Made by a program: the position numbers and the translations under genes. The notes under the pieces were generated by a model, which was given only the letters and a program-made list of their open reading frames with translations, was not told where the DNA came from and did no database searches. From Mucilaginibacter gilvus (lineage in GTDB: Bacteria > Bacteroidota > Bacteroidia > Sphingobacteriales > Sphingobacteriaceae), in assembly GCF_004054195.1 (NCBI RefSeq), contig NZ_SBIW01000001.1, forward strand, positions 248,001 to 312,000: a stretch of DNA of 64,000 nucleotides. Reading direction: 5' to 3'. Shown here piece by piece: positions 42,357 to 51,171 of this stretch. Each line of letters starts with the position of its first letter. Position 1 is the first letter of the stretch.

Positions 42357-43992
42357 AAACTTCTTTCTGCAAAAATGGGTACCTGTAATCCGTAGGAGAA
42401 TCAAAGGTTTCTTTAATGGTACGTGGCGATACCCAACGCAGCAGGTTGATCATTGAGCCTGCCTTATCGTTAGTACCGCTTCCGCGGGCACCGCCGAATG
42501 GCTGCTGGCCCACTACGGCACCGGTTGGCTTATCGTTGATGTAGAAGTTACCCGCGGCATTGCGCAGCTTGTAGGTAGCCTCGGCAATGGCATAGCGGTT
42601 TTGTGACAGCACCGCGCCGGTTAAGGCGTAGATGGATGTTTTATCGATGATGCTCAGCGTTTCGTCCCATTTGGCATCCTCGTAAACGTAGATGGTTAAT
42701 ACCGGGCCGAATAACTCTTCGCACATGGTCACGTAGTATGGGTCCTGCACCTGCAGTACGGTTGGCTGCACGAACCAGCCCTGGCTTTTATCGTAACCGC
42801 CGCCGGCGATGACCTCTACGCCTTCGTCCTTTTTGGCAGCGTCGATATACTTAGCCAGTTTATCAAAACTTACTTCGCTGATAACGGCATTAATAAAATT
42901 CTCAAAATCTTCGGTAGGGCCCATTTTAAAGGTGGCCATTTCGCGCTGCATGTGTTCCTTTACCGCAGGCCAAAGGCTTGCCGGGATGTAGGCACGTGAC
43001 GCTGCCGAACATTTCTGTCCCTGGTATTCAAAGGCGCCGCGCATCAATGCTACCGCAACCGCATCAGCATTGGCACTTGGGTGGGCAAGCACAAAATCCT
43101 TACCGCCGGTTTCGCCCACAATGCGCGGGTAGGTTTTGTATTTGTGTATGTTGGTGCCTATAGTTTGCCAGATGTGCTGGAAAACCTTGGTAGAACCGGT
43201 GAAGTGGATGCCCGCAAAATCAGGGTGGTTAAATACTACCTCGCCAACTTCGGGTCCGTCGGCGTAGATCAAATTGATCACACCATCGGGCACGCCGGCT
43301 TCTTTAAAGATCTGCATAATTACGTTGGCAGCGTACACCTGTGTATCGGCAGGTTTCCAAACCACTACGTTACCCATCATGGCCGCGCTGGCTGGCAGGT
43401 TACCCGCTATAGCCGTAAAGTTGAACGGCGTAAGCGCGAAAACGAAGCCTTCTAAGGGCCTTTGCTCCAAACGGTTCCACACGCCTTTGCCCGATACAGG
43501 GGGCTGCTGGGCGTAGATCTCCGTCATGTACTGCACGTTAAAACGCAGAAAATCTATCAGTTCGCAAGCCGAATCTATCTCGGCCTGGTAGGCATTCTTA
43601 CTTTGGCCAAGCATGGTGGCCGCGTTCAGTTTATAACGGTACGGACCGGCTATCAGCTCTGCTGCTTTTAAAAATATGGCTGCACGCTGCTCCCATGGCA
43701 GGTTCTCCCAGTCGGCTTTAGCGGCAAGGGCTGCATCAATGGCGGCGGTAACGTGGGTTTTATCTCCGTAGTGAAAAACGCCCAACAGGTGCTGATGATC
43801 ATGCGGCGGGCGAAGCTCCACCAGTTTGCCGGTGCGTACCTCTTTGCTGCCAATGTACATAGGTATATCCAGTTGCTGGGCGCGGGCCTCGGTAAGGGCC
43901 GCTTTAAGCGCTGCACGTTCCACACTGCGCGGGCCGTAGTTTAAAACAGCCTCATTTACAGGCGGCGGAACGTTAAAAAATCCTTTAAGCAT
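42355..43992 (-). CDS. pruA: L-glutamate gamma-semialdehyde dehydrogenase (P5C dehydrogenase)
   Basis: Oxidises pyrroline-5-carboxylate/glutamate semialdehyde to glutamate with NAD in proline degradation. The 545-residue enzyme starts MLKGFFNVPPPVNEAVLNYGPRSVER. It carries the aldehyde dehydrogenase motifs: FTAIAGNLPASAAMMGNVVVWKP, GIHFTGSTKVFQ, VGETGGKDFVLAH, and the catalytic cysteine in EYQGQKCSAASRAYIP. A late block is GNFYINDKPTGAVVGQQPFGGARGSGTNDKAG. This is the monofunctional form; no proline dehydrogenase is present nearby. ATG 43992 is the family start. The stop codon is shared with the end of a heptad array. Confidence 0.95.
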   Translation of the reverse strand: MLKGFFNVPPPVNEAVLNYGPRSVERAALKAALTEARAQQLDIPMYIGSKEVRTGKLVELRPPHDHQHLLGVFHYGDKTHVTAAIDAALAAKADWENLPWEQRAAIFLKAAELIAGPYRYKLNAATMLGQSKNAYQAEIDSACELIDFLRFNVQYMTEIYAQQPPVSGKGVWNRLEQRPLEGFVFALTPFNFTAIAGNLPASAAMMGNVVVWKPADTQVYAANVIMQIFKEAGVPDGVINLIYADGPEVGEVVFNHPDFAGIHFTGSTKVFQHIWQTIGTNIHKYKTYPRIVGETGGKDFVLAHPSANADAVAVALMRGAFEYQGQKCSAASRAYIPASLWPAVKEHMQREMATFKMGPTEDFENFINAVISEVSFDKLAKYIDAAKKDEGVEVIAGGGYDKSQGWFVQPTVLQVQDPYYVTMCEELFGPVLTIYVYEDAKWDETLSIIDKTSIYALTGAVLSQNRYAIAEATYKLRNAAGNFYINDKPTGAVVGQQPFGGARGSGTNDKAGSMINLLRWVSPRTIKETFDSPTDYRYPFLQKEV

Positions 43993-44110
43993 AGGTAATA
44001 ATTTAAGGCTGCAAAGATAAGGGTAAATGTGCAGATGTGCGAATATGCAGCTAAGCGGATTGTTTTTTGTGACAGGAGGGGGACAGTTGGCAGTGGGTAG
44101 TCTCCCCAAC

Positions 44111-44164
44111 GTCCTTGCGAGCGATAGCGCGGCAATCATCGGCAAGAAGAGCGGCTTGCAATCT
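44111..44164. repeat. TTGCGAGCGATAGCGCGGC direct repeat, copy 1
   Basis: A 54-base sequence with TTGCGAGCGATAGCGCGGC, then AATCATCGGCAAG and GCGGCTTGCAAT. A near-identical copy in the same orientation is at 44417-44470. It is related to the GTCATTGCGAG palindrome at 7869-7935. Confidence 0.75.
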
Positions 44165-44167
44165 ATT

Positions 44168-44352
44168 GGTTCTGTTGTGCCCTGTTAGGTATAGCAGTAA
44201 ATTATATTAAGCCTGTGGATGTTCATTTCTTTTGACAGCAAAAGAAACGAACCAAAGAAAACTGCCGGCTGCGTCCTGTTCTATGAAAGGTTGTGCTTTA
44301 GCAGGTGCGGTAGTTGCCGAACAGGCCAATGCCGGTTTTGCGGGCTTCGTTA
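44168..44352 (-). repeat. 190-base repeat, copy B (opposite orientation to copy A)
   Basis: Read on the minus strand it has the landmarks of copy A in the same order: AACGAAGCCCGC, GGCCTGTTCGGCAAC, CTGCTAAAGCACAAC, GGTTCGTTTCTTTTG, CATCCACAGGCTTAA, GGCACAACAGAACC. The middle stem is less perfect than in copy A. Confidence 0.8.
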
Positions 44353-44416
44353 GGTCTGGCTTATTACTTTGTCATGTTGAAACGAAGCATCTACTCATAG
44401 CCATACTCGCCACATC

Positions 44417-44470
44417 GTCTTTGCGAGCGATAGCGCGGCAATCGTCGGCAAGCAGGACGGCTTTGCAATT
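44417..44470. repeat. TTGCGAGCGATAGCGCGGC direct repeat, copy 2
   Basis: Second copy of the repeat at 44111-44164, with TTGCGAGCGATAGCGCGGC unchanged. The two copies bracket the 190-base repeat. Confidence 0.75.
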
Positions 44471-44609
44471 GGCTACCTTGCATGCGGGCCACAAATCGGG
44501 GATGCTTGTGGCGGCAGCGGCGGAACGACCGGCTTTTATACTAATAGACCCTGCCCATCACCGAATTTAAAATCCCTCATAAGGTTAAAAAAAAATTGCA
44601 TATTTATAT

Positions 44610-46382
44610 GTGTATTCCATTCAAGCCATATTAGAGCCGATTGATGTCCTATCCTGTACAAGACTGGATGAACGCGGGGTAGCAAAGCACATCGACAACT
44701 TCATTCAATCCTGTGATGGCCATGTTGATGAAACTTTGCATTGGGAAAAGGCAGCATTCGAATTTCACCCGAATTATAAAAACAAAGAAACCGGTTGGGG
44801 AACATATCACGGACCTATGTACATCTGGCCAAATGAAAAAGGTCAATCGATGGAATGCCCATCAATCCAGATGCTTTCTGAAACCATATTAGATTATTAC
44901 CACAGTCGAGCAGTGCAGGCACAAAATCCCATTTTAACCGCCCGCTATTACGGACTTGTTTATGACTTTTACCACCGAATTACAAATAAACGGACTCCGT
45001 ACGATATCAAAACAAATTATGTAAAGGCTTTAGTCGAAACTGCAAATGGCGCTTATTACACGTCGCCGATATATGTTGTAGAAAAACTCAGGCGCGCCTT
45101 GGAAATAGCACTTTCTATTTCGAATCGTGAACTGATAAACCTGACGAAAGACGGGATTATTTCATTTGAAAATAAGACGGCTGAAGACAAATTTCCTGGA
45201 CTTTGGGGATACTCATTTGATTTGTTAGTACTCCAAAACCGGAATAAATCTATTCTCGAGGATCTAGAAGAGCAACAGATTGTCCAAACGATGAAAGATA
45301 GATTGAAAAGGCTTCTTTTATGTGAGAATGATAAAAGTTCCTCTTTTAGAAACTCAGAGTTCGCTGCAACATACCTCGCTAAACATTTCAGATCGAAAAG
45401 TGATCATAAAAGTAAGATTAAACACATTGAAGAAATTACCGACAGGATTGAAAGTAGAATGCTGGATGAAACTTCCGGAAGCAAAGCAGTTGCAGAATAT
45501 GAAAGACTTCATAAATTGTGCACAGAGTTTGGGCTCAATGACCGCGCGAAACGTTATTTAATTAAAATAAGAGAGTTGGGCCGCAAGGCCCATGATGAAA
45601 TGTCAGTATTCAGGTTTGAACACTCTATTTCCAATGAAAAGCTCGAAGCATTTGCATCTATCATATTCAAAGGTAGGCCGGTTGATAAAATCCTCAAAAT
45701 TGCCCATAGCTTTATTCCTGATTTGGGCGCAATAGAGCAATATGTTAAGGATGACTTTAAGGCGAACCCAGTCAGGTACATTGTAACGCAAAGGCTCATG
45801 GATCGGCAAGGGCGTACAATGGCTGTGATTGGCCCAATTGAAACCGATTTGGAAGGACATATTTTCTATTACGCATTTAGAGTTCTAAAAATAAATGTAG
45901 CTCCTTATTTAAGCTATGTACTTCATAAAGCAAAAACCGATATGGAATTTGAGAAAAGTGATATTTTGAAAGCTTTCGAAGGAAGCCCCGTTGTAAGTCC
46001 TGCGAGATTAAAAATAATCGAAGCTGGTCTTGATGCTTATTTTGACCAGAACTATCTCGTCGCAATTCATTTGCTGATCCCGCAGATTGAAGAAGCTCTG
46101 AGAAATACTCTCGAGATTCATGGCGGCGTAATATTAAATTATAGGGAAGATGGTTCAAGCTACGTAAAGACACTTGATAGCATCTTACGTGACGAAATTA
46201 CCGTGAGAGTCTTAGGTGAACACGTTACAAATTATTTCAGATTGTTACTTACTGACCAACGCGGATGGAATTTGAGAAATGACGTTTGTCATGGCCTAAG
46301 TGAACCGGAAAGCTTTACAAACATGGCAACCGACCGGGTTATTCACGCGATTTTATGCCTCACGAATATCAAGACCTTTTAA
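44610..46382 (+). CDS. DUF4209 domain protein with HEPN-like R-x4-H motif
   Basis: A 590-residue soluble protein beginning at GTG 44610 (MYSIQAILEPIDVLSCTR); an out-of-frame ATG two bases earlier is not used. The N-terminal two thirds are helical and show no recognised catalytic motif. The last 150 residues (LLIPQIEEALRNTLEIHGGVILNY ... QRGWNLRNDVCHGLSEPESFTNMATDRVIHAILCL) match the DUF4209 pattern. RNDVCH (Arg556 to His561) fits the R-x4-H active-site motif of HEPN RNases. The gene is AT-richer than its neighbours and uses rarer codons, stands alone, and is bordered by a repeat nest, all suggesting acquisition. A role in defence or RNA cleavage is possible but not shown. Confidence 0.75.
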   Translation: MYSIQAILEPIDVLSCTRLDERGVAKHIDNFIQSCDGHVDETLHWEKAAFEFHPNYKNKETGWGTYHGPMYIWPNEKGQSMECPSIQMLSETILDYYHSRAVQAQNPILTARYYGLVYDFYHRITNKRTPYDIKTNYVKALVETANGAYYTSPIYVVEKLRRALEIALSISNRELINLTKDGIISFENKTAEDKFPGLWGYSFDLLVLQNRNKSILEDLEEQQIVQTMKDRLKRLLLCENDKSSSFRNSEFAATYLAKHFRSKSDHKSKIKHIEEITDRIESRMLDETSGSKAVAEYERLHKLCTEFGLNDRAKRYLIKIRELGRKAHDEMSVFRFEHSISNEKLEAFASIIFKGRPVDKILKIAHSFIPDLGAIEQYVKDDFKANPVRYIVTQRLMDRQGRTMAVIGPIETDLEGHIFYYAFRVLKINVAPYLSYVLHKAKTDMEFEKSDILKAFEGSPVVSPARLKIIEAGLDAYFDQNYLVAIHLLIPQIEEALRNTLEIHGGVILNYREDGSSYVKTLDSILRDEITVRVLGEHVTNYFRLLLTDQRGWNLRNDVCHGLSEPESFTNMATDRVIHAILCLTNIKTF

Positions 46383-46456
46383 AATATGTAATCAGCCTAT
46401 GCCGGTAGTATTACCGCACCATCCCAGTGCCCGGAAGATTAGCAATAAAACCAACC

Positions 46457-47014
46457 TTAGGCTAACACGCCCTTTAACACGGGCCAAACCAGTTCGGCCA
46501 CTACTTTATAGCCTTCGGCGGAGGGATGCAGCCTATCCCATAAATTAAAATGCTTTTTGCCGGCCACGCCTTGCAGGAGGAAAGGAACCAGCGCCATGTT
46601 GTTGGCGTTTGCCAGCCTGGGGTAAATAGTGCTGAATTGTACGGCCACATCGCCGCCCAAAAACACGGGGATCTCCATGCCCAGCATCACCAGCTTTGCC
46701 TGCGGATATTTTGTTTTTACCTTATTGATGATGGCCTGCAGGTTTTGAGCGATGGTGTTAGGCGGCGTACCGCGGCGGATATCGTTAATGCCCAGCTCCA
46801 GGACAAAAACATCTACAGGCTGGCTCAGCCAGTAATCCAGTCGTGCCAAGCCCCCGGTGGTGGTATCGCCGCTTTGGCCGGCGTTACTCACGCGATACTG
46901 CAAGCCCGCGGCAGTCAGCTTGTCCCCTATCAACGCCGGGAACGATTGCGTAGCCGCGTTGGCCAATCCATAGCCCGCCGTTAAACTATCGCCAAAAAAC
47001 AGAATGTGCTTCAT
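46457..47014 (-). CDS. SGNH-fold arylesterase (TesA-like)
   Basis: A 185-residue enzyme with block I FFGDSLTAGYGL (Ser10), block II NAGQSGDTT, block III ELGINDIRRG and block V WDRLHPSAEGY (Asp160, His163), the arrangement of TesA-type esterases and lysophospholipases. No signal peptide is visible, unlike E. coli TesA, so it is probably cytoplasmic. It hydrolyses aryl or acyl esters; the natural substrate is unknown. Confidence 0.9.
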   Translation of the reverse strand: MKHILFFGDSLTAGYGLANAATQSFPALIGDKLTAAGLQYRVSNAGQSGDTTTGGLARLDYWLSQPVDVFVLELGINDIRRGTPPNTIAQNLQAIINKVKTKYPQAKLVMLGMEIPVFLGGDVAVQFSTIYPRLANANNMALVPFLLQGVAGKKHFNLWDRLHPSAEGYKVVAELVWPVLKGVLA

Positions 47015-47083
47015 GGCAAATTAACGTGATACCGTTTGAGTTGTTTTATTTCCGAAACCATTAACCCGCTACCCCAACGGTAT

Positions 47084-47422
47084 TTATATCCGCCATAAAC
47101 CGGGGTGGTCGCGGTAGTGGCTAATGTTTTCTATGATCTCCTGTACGTCGTCTGTGCTGAGTTCGTAATTGCCGTCGGCTGTGTAGGTGAAAAGTTTTCC
47201 CGGTTGTTCAAAGGTGATAAAACCCATGTAATTTGGGCTTTTCTTTTTTTCCAGCAGCAGTTCTTTTTCCTTCAGTTTTATCATGGCGGCATCCTCAAAG
47301 CCCTCGTCGCGGTAAACATTGTAAGTGTAAGTAATTACGGTGTGCCCATCCAAATGCGCCTCGGTATTGGGGATCACCATCACGGGCAATTCGGCTCCAA
47401 CTTTAAAAAATATAGGATTCAT
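47084..47422 (-). CDS. Conserved-looking hypothetical protein
   Basis: A 112-residue soluble protein beginning MNPIFFKVGAELPVMVIPNTEAHLDG and containing GFITFEQPGKLFTYTADGNYELSTDDVQEIIENI. Beta-rich first half, helical end. No family recognised, but the composition and clean start argue for a real gene. It lies upstream of the arylesterase on the same strand, 69 bases apart. Confidence 0.6.
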   Translation of the reverse strand: MNPIFFKVGAELPVMVIPNTEAHLDGHTVITYTYNVYRDEGFEDAAMIKLKEKELLLEKKKSPNYMGFITFEQPGKLFTYTADGNYELSTDDVQEIIENISHYRDHPGLWRI

Positions 47423-47536
47423 GGCGTCTATGGGTTATTCACAAATAACACCACACTATTCAATTAGTTTAGGCGATTTATAAAATGAGTTTAAATACTT
47501 TGTTTTTGTATTTTAGAGCAACAAATCACCCTGCTG

Positions 47537-47809
47537 ATGATCCAGTTCAACCTTCCCGGCAACCTCACCCTCCTGTTAGAGCCTGCCAATAAAAAGTTCC
47601 GGCTGGTATTAATCGACGGCACTCAGGAACTTGCCTGCCGCAAAGAAACCCGGACTAATCTCAAAAGGTTTATCACATCAACAGAAAGCCAATTATTTAA
47701 AGGCAGGCTCCAATTATACAAGAACGATGACGCAATTATAATAAAGCTGAAAGGGGAAGATGTTGGTGCGATAACGTTATCTGAATTGGAAAAGGCGTTA
47801 GAAACTTAA
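47537..47809 (+). CDS. 90-residue hypothetical protein
   Basis: A small soluble protein (MIQFNLPGNLTLLLEPANKK ... DAIIIKLKGEDVGAITLSELEKALE), likely an alpha/beta fold with a closing helix. A TATTTTAG box at 47509-47516 lies 20 bases upstream of the start. No homologous family is recognised. Confidence 0.55.
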   Translation: MIQFNLPGNLTLLLEPANKKFRLVLIDGTQELACRKETRTNLKRFITSTESQLFKGRLQLYKNDDAIIIKLKGEDVGAITLSELEKALET

Positions 47810-48162
47810 GCAGGTGCAAAAGCCTCACCTATATCCTCTCCAACGGAGAGACTTAGAGAACCCTCTCCTTTGGATAAGGGCACAGGGAATCCCTTTTAAA
47901 ATTCAGGATTGGCAATTTTCGGCTAAAGCCAGTTCTTTCGTTCCATTGTAACCGTTGGCTAAAGCCGAACGGCAATGGATGAAAAAAAGTATTGTTTCTA
48001 CATTTATTGCCGCCCCCTTTAGGGGACGGATGGCATAAAACATAACATGGCTTTAGCCAAAATCAGCCTAAAAGTTTAAAATCGATTTCCCCGGAGAAGG
48101 ACAGGTTGAAGCTACAACCTACCCAAAAAATCACTATATTACCGCTACCTATTTTACCCTTT
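47810..48162. other. 353-base intergenic region with small palindromes
   Basis: CCTCTCCAACGGAGAG at about 47835-47850 forms a short stem, with a second CCCTCTCCTTTGGATAAGG block after it. GGCTAAAGCC-type sequences occur at 47921-47930, 47957-47966 and, reversed as GGCTTTAGCC, at 48049-48058. The stretch 47941-47979 folds as CCATTG...CAATGG around one of them. These are dispersed-repeat-like. I see no gene. Confidence 0.55.
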
Positions 48163-49449
48163 ATGACAAACGCTGCCGAACCCGCCTACTGGTCCGCCCC
48201 GAGAAAAATTGCCTGCCGTTTTTTTGTGGTATTTTTTATCCTATACGTTTTCCTCAACCCAAACGGGGTAGTACCCAACGTTGATACGGCTTACGAGTTT
48301 TATATCGCACCTTTCCATTGGTTAATGGTGTGGATAGCCGCGCATATTCTGCACCTGGCCAAACCCGTAACCCAGTTTACCGGCGGCAGCGGCGATACTA
48401 CTTATGATTACCTCATCCTGCTGTTTATCACCTTTGTGGCTACGGTAAGCGCCATCATCTGGTCGGTTATTGACAGGAAAACACGCAACTATAACAAGCT
48501 TTTTTATTGGCTAACGGTTATTGTACGATATTATTTGGCTATTACCATGGTGGTTTATGGCGGGGTAAAGGTTATTAAGCTCCAATTCCCCGGTCCCTCT
48601 CCGGATAGGCTTTTGCAGCCTTTGGGCAGCATGTCGCCTATGGGGCTGGCGTGGTCGTACATGGGCTACTCCGTAGGTTTTAACTACTTCACCGGCTTTG
48701 CCGAACTTAGTTGCGGGCTGCTGCTTTTCTTCCGTAAAACGGCAACGTTGGGCGCGGTAATAGGGCTTGTTGTTACCGGCAATATCATGGCCATTAACTA
48801 TTGCTTTGATGTACCTGTAAAACTGCTGGCAACCATGCTGGTGGTGATGAGTATTTTCCTGCTGAGTAAGGATTCTATCCGGCTCATTAATTTCTTTTTC
48901 CTGAATAAACCGGCGGAGCCGGCCAACCTCGATCCGCATAAATTTAAAGCCCGATGGAAGAATATTACACTCGCAACTATTAAATACGTGTTTATTTTCT
49001 ATACCGTGGTAGGCAACTTTGTCAGCGATGTGCAGGCCATGAGCCTATATGGCGATAAAGTAAAAAAGCCGCCGCTGTACGGCATTTATAATGTGCAAAG
49101 CTTTGTGCGGAATAACGACACCATCGCTCCCCTGAACACCGATACCACCCGCTGGAACAAATTGGTAATTAGCTACGCAGGTAGTGCAAGGGTAAAACTA
49201 ATGAACGACAGCAGCAAGCGGTATAATTTTGTGATAGATACCCTAAAACATACCATTGTAATGAATACCTATGCCGATACTGTTAAGAAAGCACACTTTA
49301 CTTACCAGCTCAAAAAAGACACCCTTTTGATGGTGAGTACATTCCCAAAAGACTCGCTGCGCATCCGCATGAAAAAGTTTGATATGAATAATTTTATCCT
49401 GATCAAACGCGGCTTCCATTGGGTGAATGAGGTGCCTTTTAACAGGTAG
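48163..49449 (+). CDS. DoxX-like membrane protein with C-terminal extracytoplasmic domain
   Basis: About 428 residues. Hydrophobic helices run from residue 16 to about 265 (eight segments), including VYGGVKVIKLQFPGPSPDRLLQPLG and YFTGFAELSCGLLLFFRKTATLGAVIGLVV, the DoxX-type motif pair. The last 135 residues are a soluble beta-rich domain (LYGIYNVQSFVRNNDTIAP ... RGFHWVNEVPFN). The role of such Bacteroidota proteins is not known. Start ATG 48163 was chosen over the upstream frame. The stop abuts that of the convergent EamA gene (TAGCTA). Confidence 0.75.
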   Translation: MTNAAEPAYWSAPRKIACRFFVVFFILYVFLNPNGVVPNVDTAYEFYIAPFHWLMVWIAAHILHLAKPVTQFTGGSGDTTYDYLILLFITFVATVSAIIWSVIDRKTRNYNKLFYWLTVIVRYYLAITMVVYGGVKVIKLQFPGPSPDRLLQPLGSMSPMGLAWSYMGYSVGFNYFTGFAELSCGLLLFFRKTATLGAVIGLVVTGNIMAINYCFDVPVKLLATMLVVMSIFLLSKDSIRLINFFFLNKPAEPANLDPHKFKARWKNITLATIKYVFIFYTVVGNFVSDVQAMSLYGDKVKKPPLYGIYNVQSFVRNNDTIAPLNTDTTRWNKLVISYAGSARVKLMNDSSKRYNFVIDTLKHTIVMNTYADTVKKAHFTYQLKKDTLLMVSTFPKDSLRIRMKKFDMNNFILIKRGFHWVNEVPFNR

Positions 49450-50391
49450 CTAAGCGGCAGCCTTCTTTCGGAATTTGCTGAAATCTATCCGCGTGAGGTA
49501 AACGCCGCCAAGGATGATGAACAGGCAGCCAATTTGCCCTATGGTGATGGTTTCGCCGTAGTACCAGCCCCAGCCAAAGGCCACAAAGGGAATGCCGTAG
49601 CTGGCCGTAGAGGTAAACAGCACACTGGTGCGTTGTACCAGTGCGTAAAACAGTACCCAGGCCAATGCAGTGCCCAGCATCCCTAATGTACACACGGCCA
49701 CAACGGCCTTAATGTACCGCGGCTGAAGAAGCGGCAGGCCGAAGAAACCTGTTTGCCATAAAATAATGAGCGAGGGCAGGCCTACTGATACTAAACTGAA
49801 AGCGGTAATAATTAGCGGACTCACTCCATTAAGGTACCTTTTCACCACAATGATATTGATCCCGTAAAATATAGTAGCCAATATCACCAGCCCGGCATAA
49901 CCTATTTGCCCGTACCCGGTATGCTTTTGCACTACATAGAGCAGCACAATACCGCCGAAGCCTATGATAATGCCTATGATATGGGTAAACGGGATCTTAT
50001 TCCCGAAGAACAGGAAACCGAAGATGATGGCGAATATGGGCGTAAGTGAGTTGAGGGTGCCGGCGAGGGCACTGTCTATCCTGGTTTCGGCAATGGTGAA
50101 CAAAAAGGCGGGTAAAAAGCTTCCGAAGAACCCCGAGAACACCAGCCAGCCCGAAAGCTTAAAGGGTATTTTACCACGATGCCTGATAAGCACCGGCATA
50201 AGCACCACCCCGGCAGTTATAATGCGGATGGCGGCTACCTGCGATGCGGTAAGCAGCGGTTTGCGCTCATCATCATACAATCCCAGTTTCATCAGGATGA
50301 ACGAACTCCCCCATATTAAACAGATAGCAAAAAACATGAGCCAGTTGATGAGTTTGGGCGGGAAAATAGTATTGGGGACTTGCTGCGGCAT
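49450..50391 (-). CDS. DMT superfamily transporter (EamA family)
   Basis: A 313-residue protein with ten hydrophobic helices in two EamA repeats: MFFAICLIWGSSFILMKLGL in the first, and LAGTLNSLTPIFAIIFGFLFFGNKIPFTHIIGIIIGFGGIVLL closing it. The second repeat ends SVLFTSTASYGIPFVAFGWGWYYGETITIGQIGCLFIILGGVYL. It is an inner-membrane exporter or permease of small metabolites; the substrate is unknown. Confidence 0.92.
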   Translation of the reverse strand: MPQQVPNTIFPPKLINWLMFFAICLIWGSSFILMKLGLYDDERKPLLTASQVAAIRIITAGVVLMPVLIRHRGKIPFKLSGWLVFSGFFGSFLPAFLFTIAETRIDSALAGTLNSLTPIFAIIFGFLFFGNKIPFTHIIGIIIGFGGIVLLYVVQKHTGYGQIGYAGLVILATIFYGINIIVVKRYLNGVSPLIITAFSLVSVGLPSLIILWQTGFFGLPLLQPRYIKAVVAVCTLGMLGTALAWVLFYALVQRTSVLFTSTASYGIPFVAFGWGWYYGETITIGQIGCLFIILGGVYLTRIDFSKFRKKAAA

Positions 50392-50548
50392 GGTGCTGCA
50401 ATTTAATATAAAGAAGGTTAAGCTAAAGGCAAAGTTTTAATTTGTCCGTTTTGGTCCCGCCTTACTGCATTTGTGGTTACTTCTGCTGTCTTCTTTTTCA
50501 AAAAAACATTTTGTCTCCCTCATCAAAAACCTTTTACCTTTACCGGTA

Positions 50549-50965
50549 ATGTTAAGCATCGAACAAATACGCCCCGAACTTACCTGGCGCTTACGGCGCG
50601 AGGTGCTGTACCCCAACGAGCAACTGGCCGATATGGCCATGGAAGAAGATAATCAAGGCTATCATTTTGGTGCCTTTCACGATAACGCGCTGATAGCCGT
50701 CGTTTCCTTGTTTCAGCGCGAGCGCGATTGGCAGTTCCGCAAATTCGCGGTAGTCGATGCCTTGCAGGGGCAGCAGGTGGGTACGCAGTTGCTTGATTAT
50801 ATTACCGCTTTTGTGGTAAAAGAAAACGGCGGCTTGCTTTGGTGTAATGCCCGGTTATCGGCCATTGGTTTTTACAATAAATTTGGCTTTAGCGCCGTTG
50901 GCGAAGTGTTCCATAAAAATGGCTTCGATTATATTATTATGCAAAAGGATATACCCTCGGGATAA
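50549..50965 (+). CDS. GNAT family N-acetyltransferase
   Basis: A 138-residue GNAT domain: MLSIEQIRPELTWRLRREVLYPNEQ, then RKFAVVDALQGQQVGTQLLDYI (the acetyl-CoA-binding motif A, here QGQQVG in place of the usual Q/RxxGxG/A) and GLLWCNARLSAIGFYNKFGFSAVGEVFHKNGFDYIIM. Members of this shape acetylate small amines; the substrate is unknown. ATG 50549 was chosen because homologues begin near MLSIEQIR. Confidence 0.9.
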   Translation: MLSIEQIRPELTWRLRREVLYPNEQLADMAMEEDNQGYHFGAFHDNALIAVVSLFQRERDWQFRKFAVVDALQGQQVGTQLLDYITAFVVKENGGLLWCNARLSAIGFYNKFGFSAVGEVFHKNGFDYIIMQKDIPSG

Positions 50966-51006
50966 AAAAATAACAGGTCAGCCTGCCTCGCGCAAACTGA
51001 CCTGTT
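50964..51006 (-). terminator. Hairpin with A run on its left side
   Basis: AACAGGTCAG (50972-50981) pairs with CTGACCTGTT (50997-51006), with seven A at 50964-50970 on its left. Read leftward it would be a terminator, but no leftward gene ends here; read rightward it lacks a T run. It follows the GNAT stop codon and may mark the end of that message by other means. Confidence 0.45.
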
Positions 51007-51103
51007 CAATTAACTGATCTTATTTATTAACGGGGCAAAGTTGAGTTTATAGTGTTAAAACTGTGTTAACAAACAAACATTATTTAATATACCGTGTAAA
51101 GGG

Positions 51104-51137
51104 TATTGCGGCAATATCAACCGCTTTACTATATTTG
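51104..51137 (+). promoter_or_regulatory. Promoter of the M42 peptidase gene
   Basis: TATTG at 51104-51108 and TATATTTG at 51130-51137 are 21 bases apart, as in Bacteroidota promoters. Transcription would begin near 51143, about 29 bases before ATG 51172. Confidence 0.6.
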
Positions 51138-51171
51138 CGAATGGCCATCCAACGGCCTCATACTTATATCA

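Larger units (their letters stand above)
43993..44609. other. 617-base intergenic region, a nest of repeats
   Basis: Between the divergent pruA and DUF4209 genes lie two direct repeats (44111-44164 and 44417-44470) with a reverse-strand copy of the 190-base repeat between them (44168-44352). A frame of about 110 codons crosses the region but is made of repeat sequence. No clear -7 box precedes the DUF4209 gene. Confidence 0.7.

Noticed and set aside
44232-44570. A 112-codon frame in the gap before the DUF4209 gene
   Set aside because: It consists of the 190-base repeat and one of the direct repeats; the related frame at the other repeat copy is on a different background and does not form a consistent protein.
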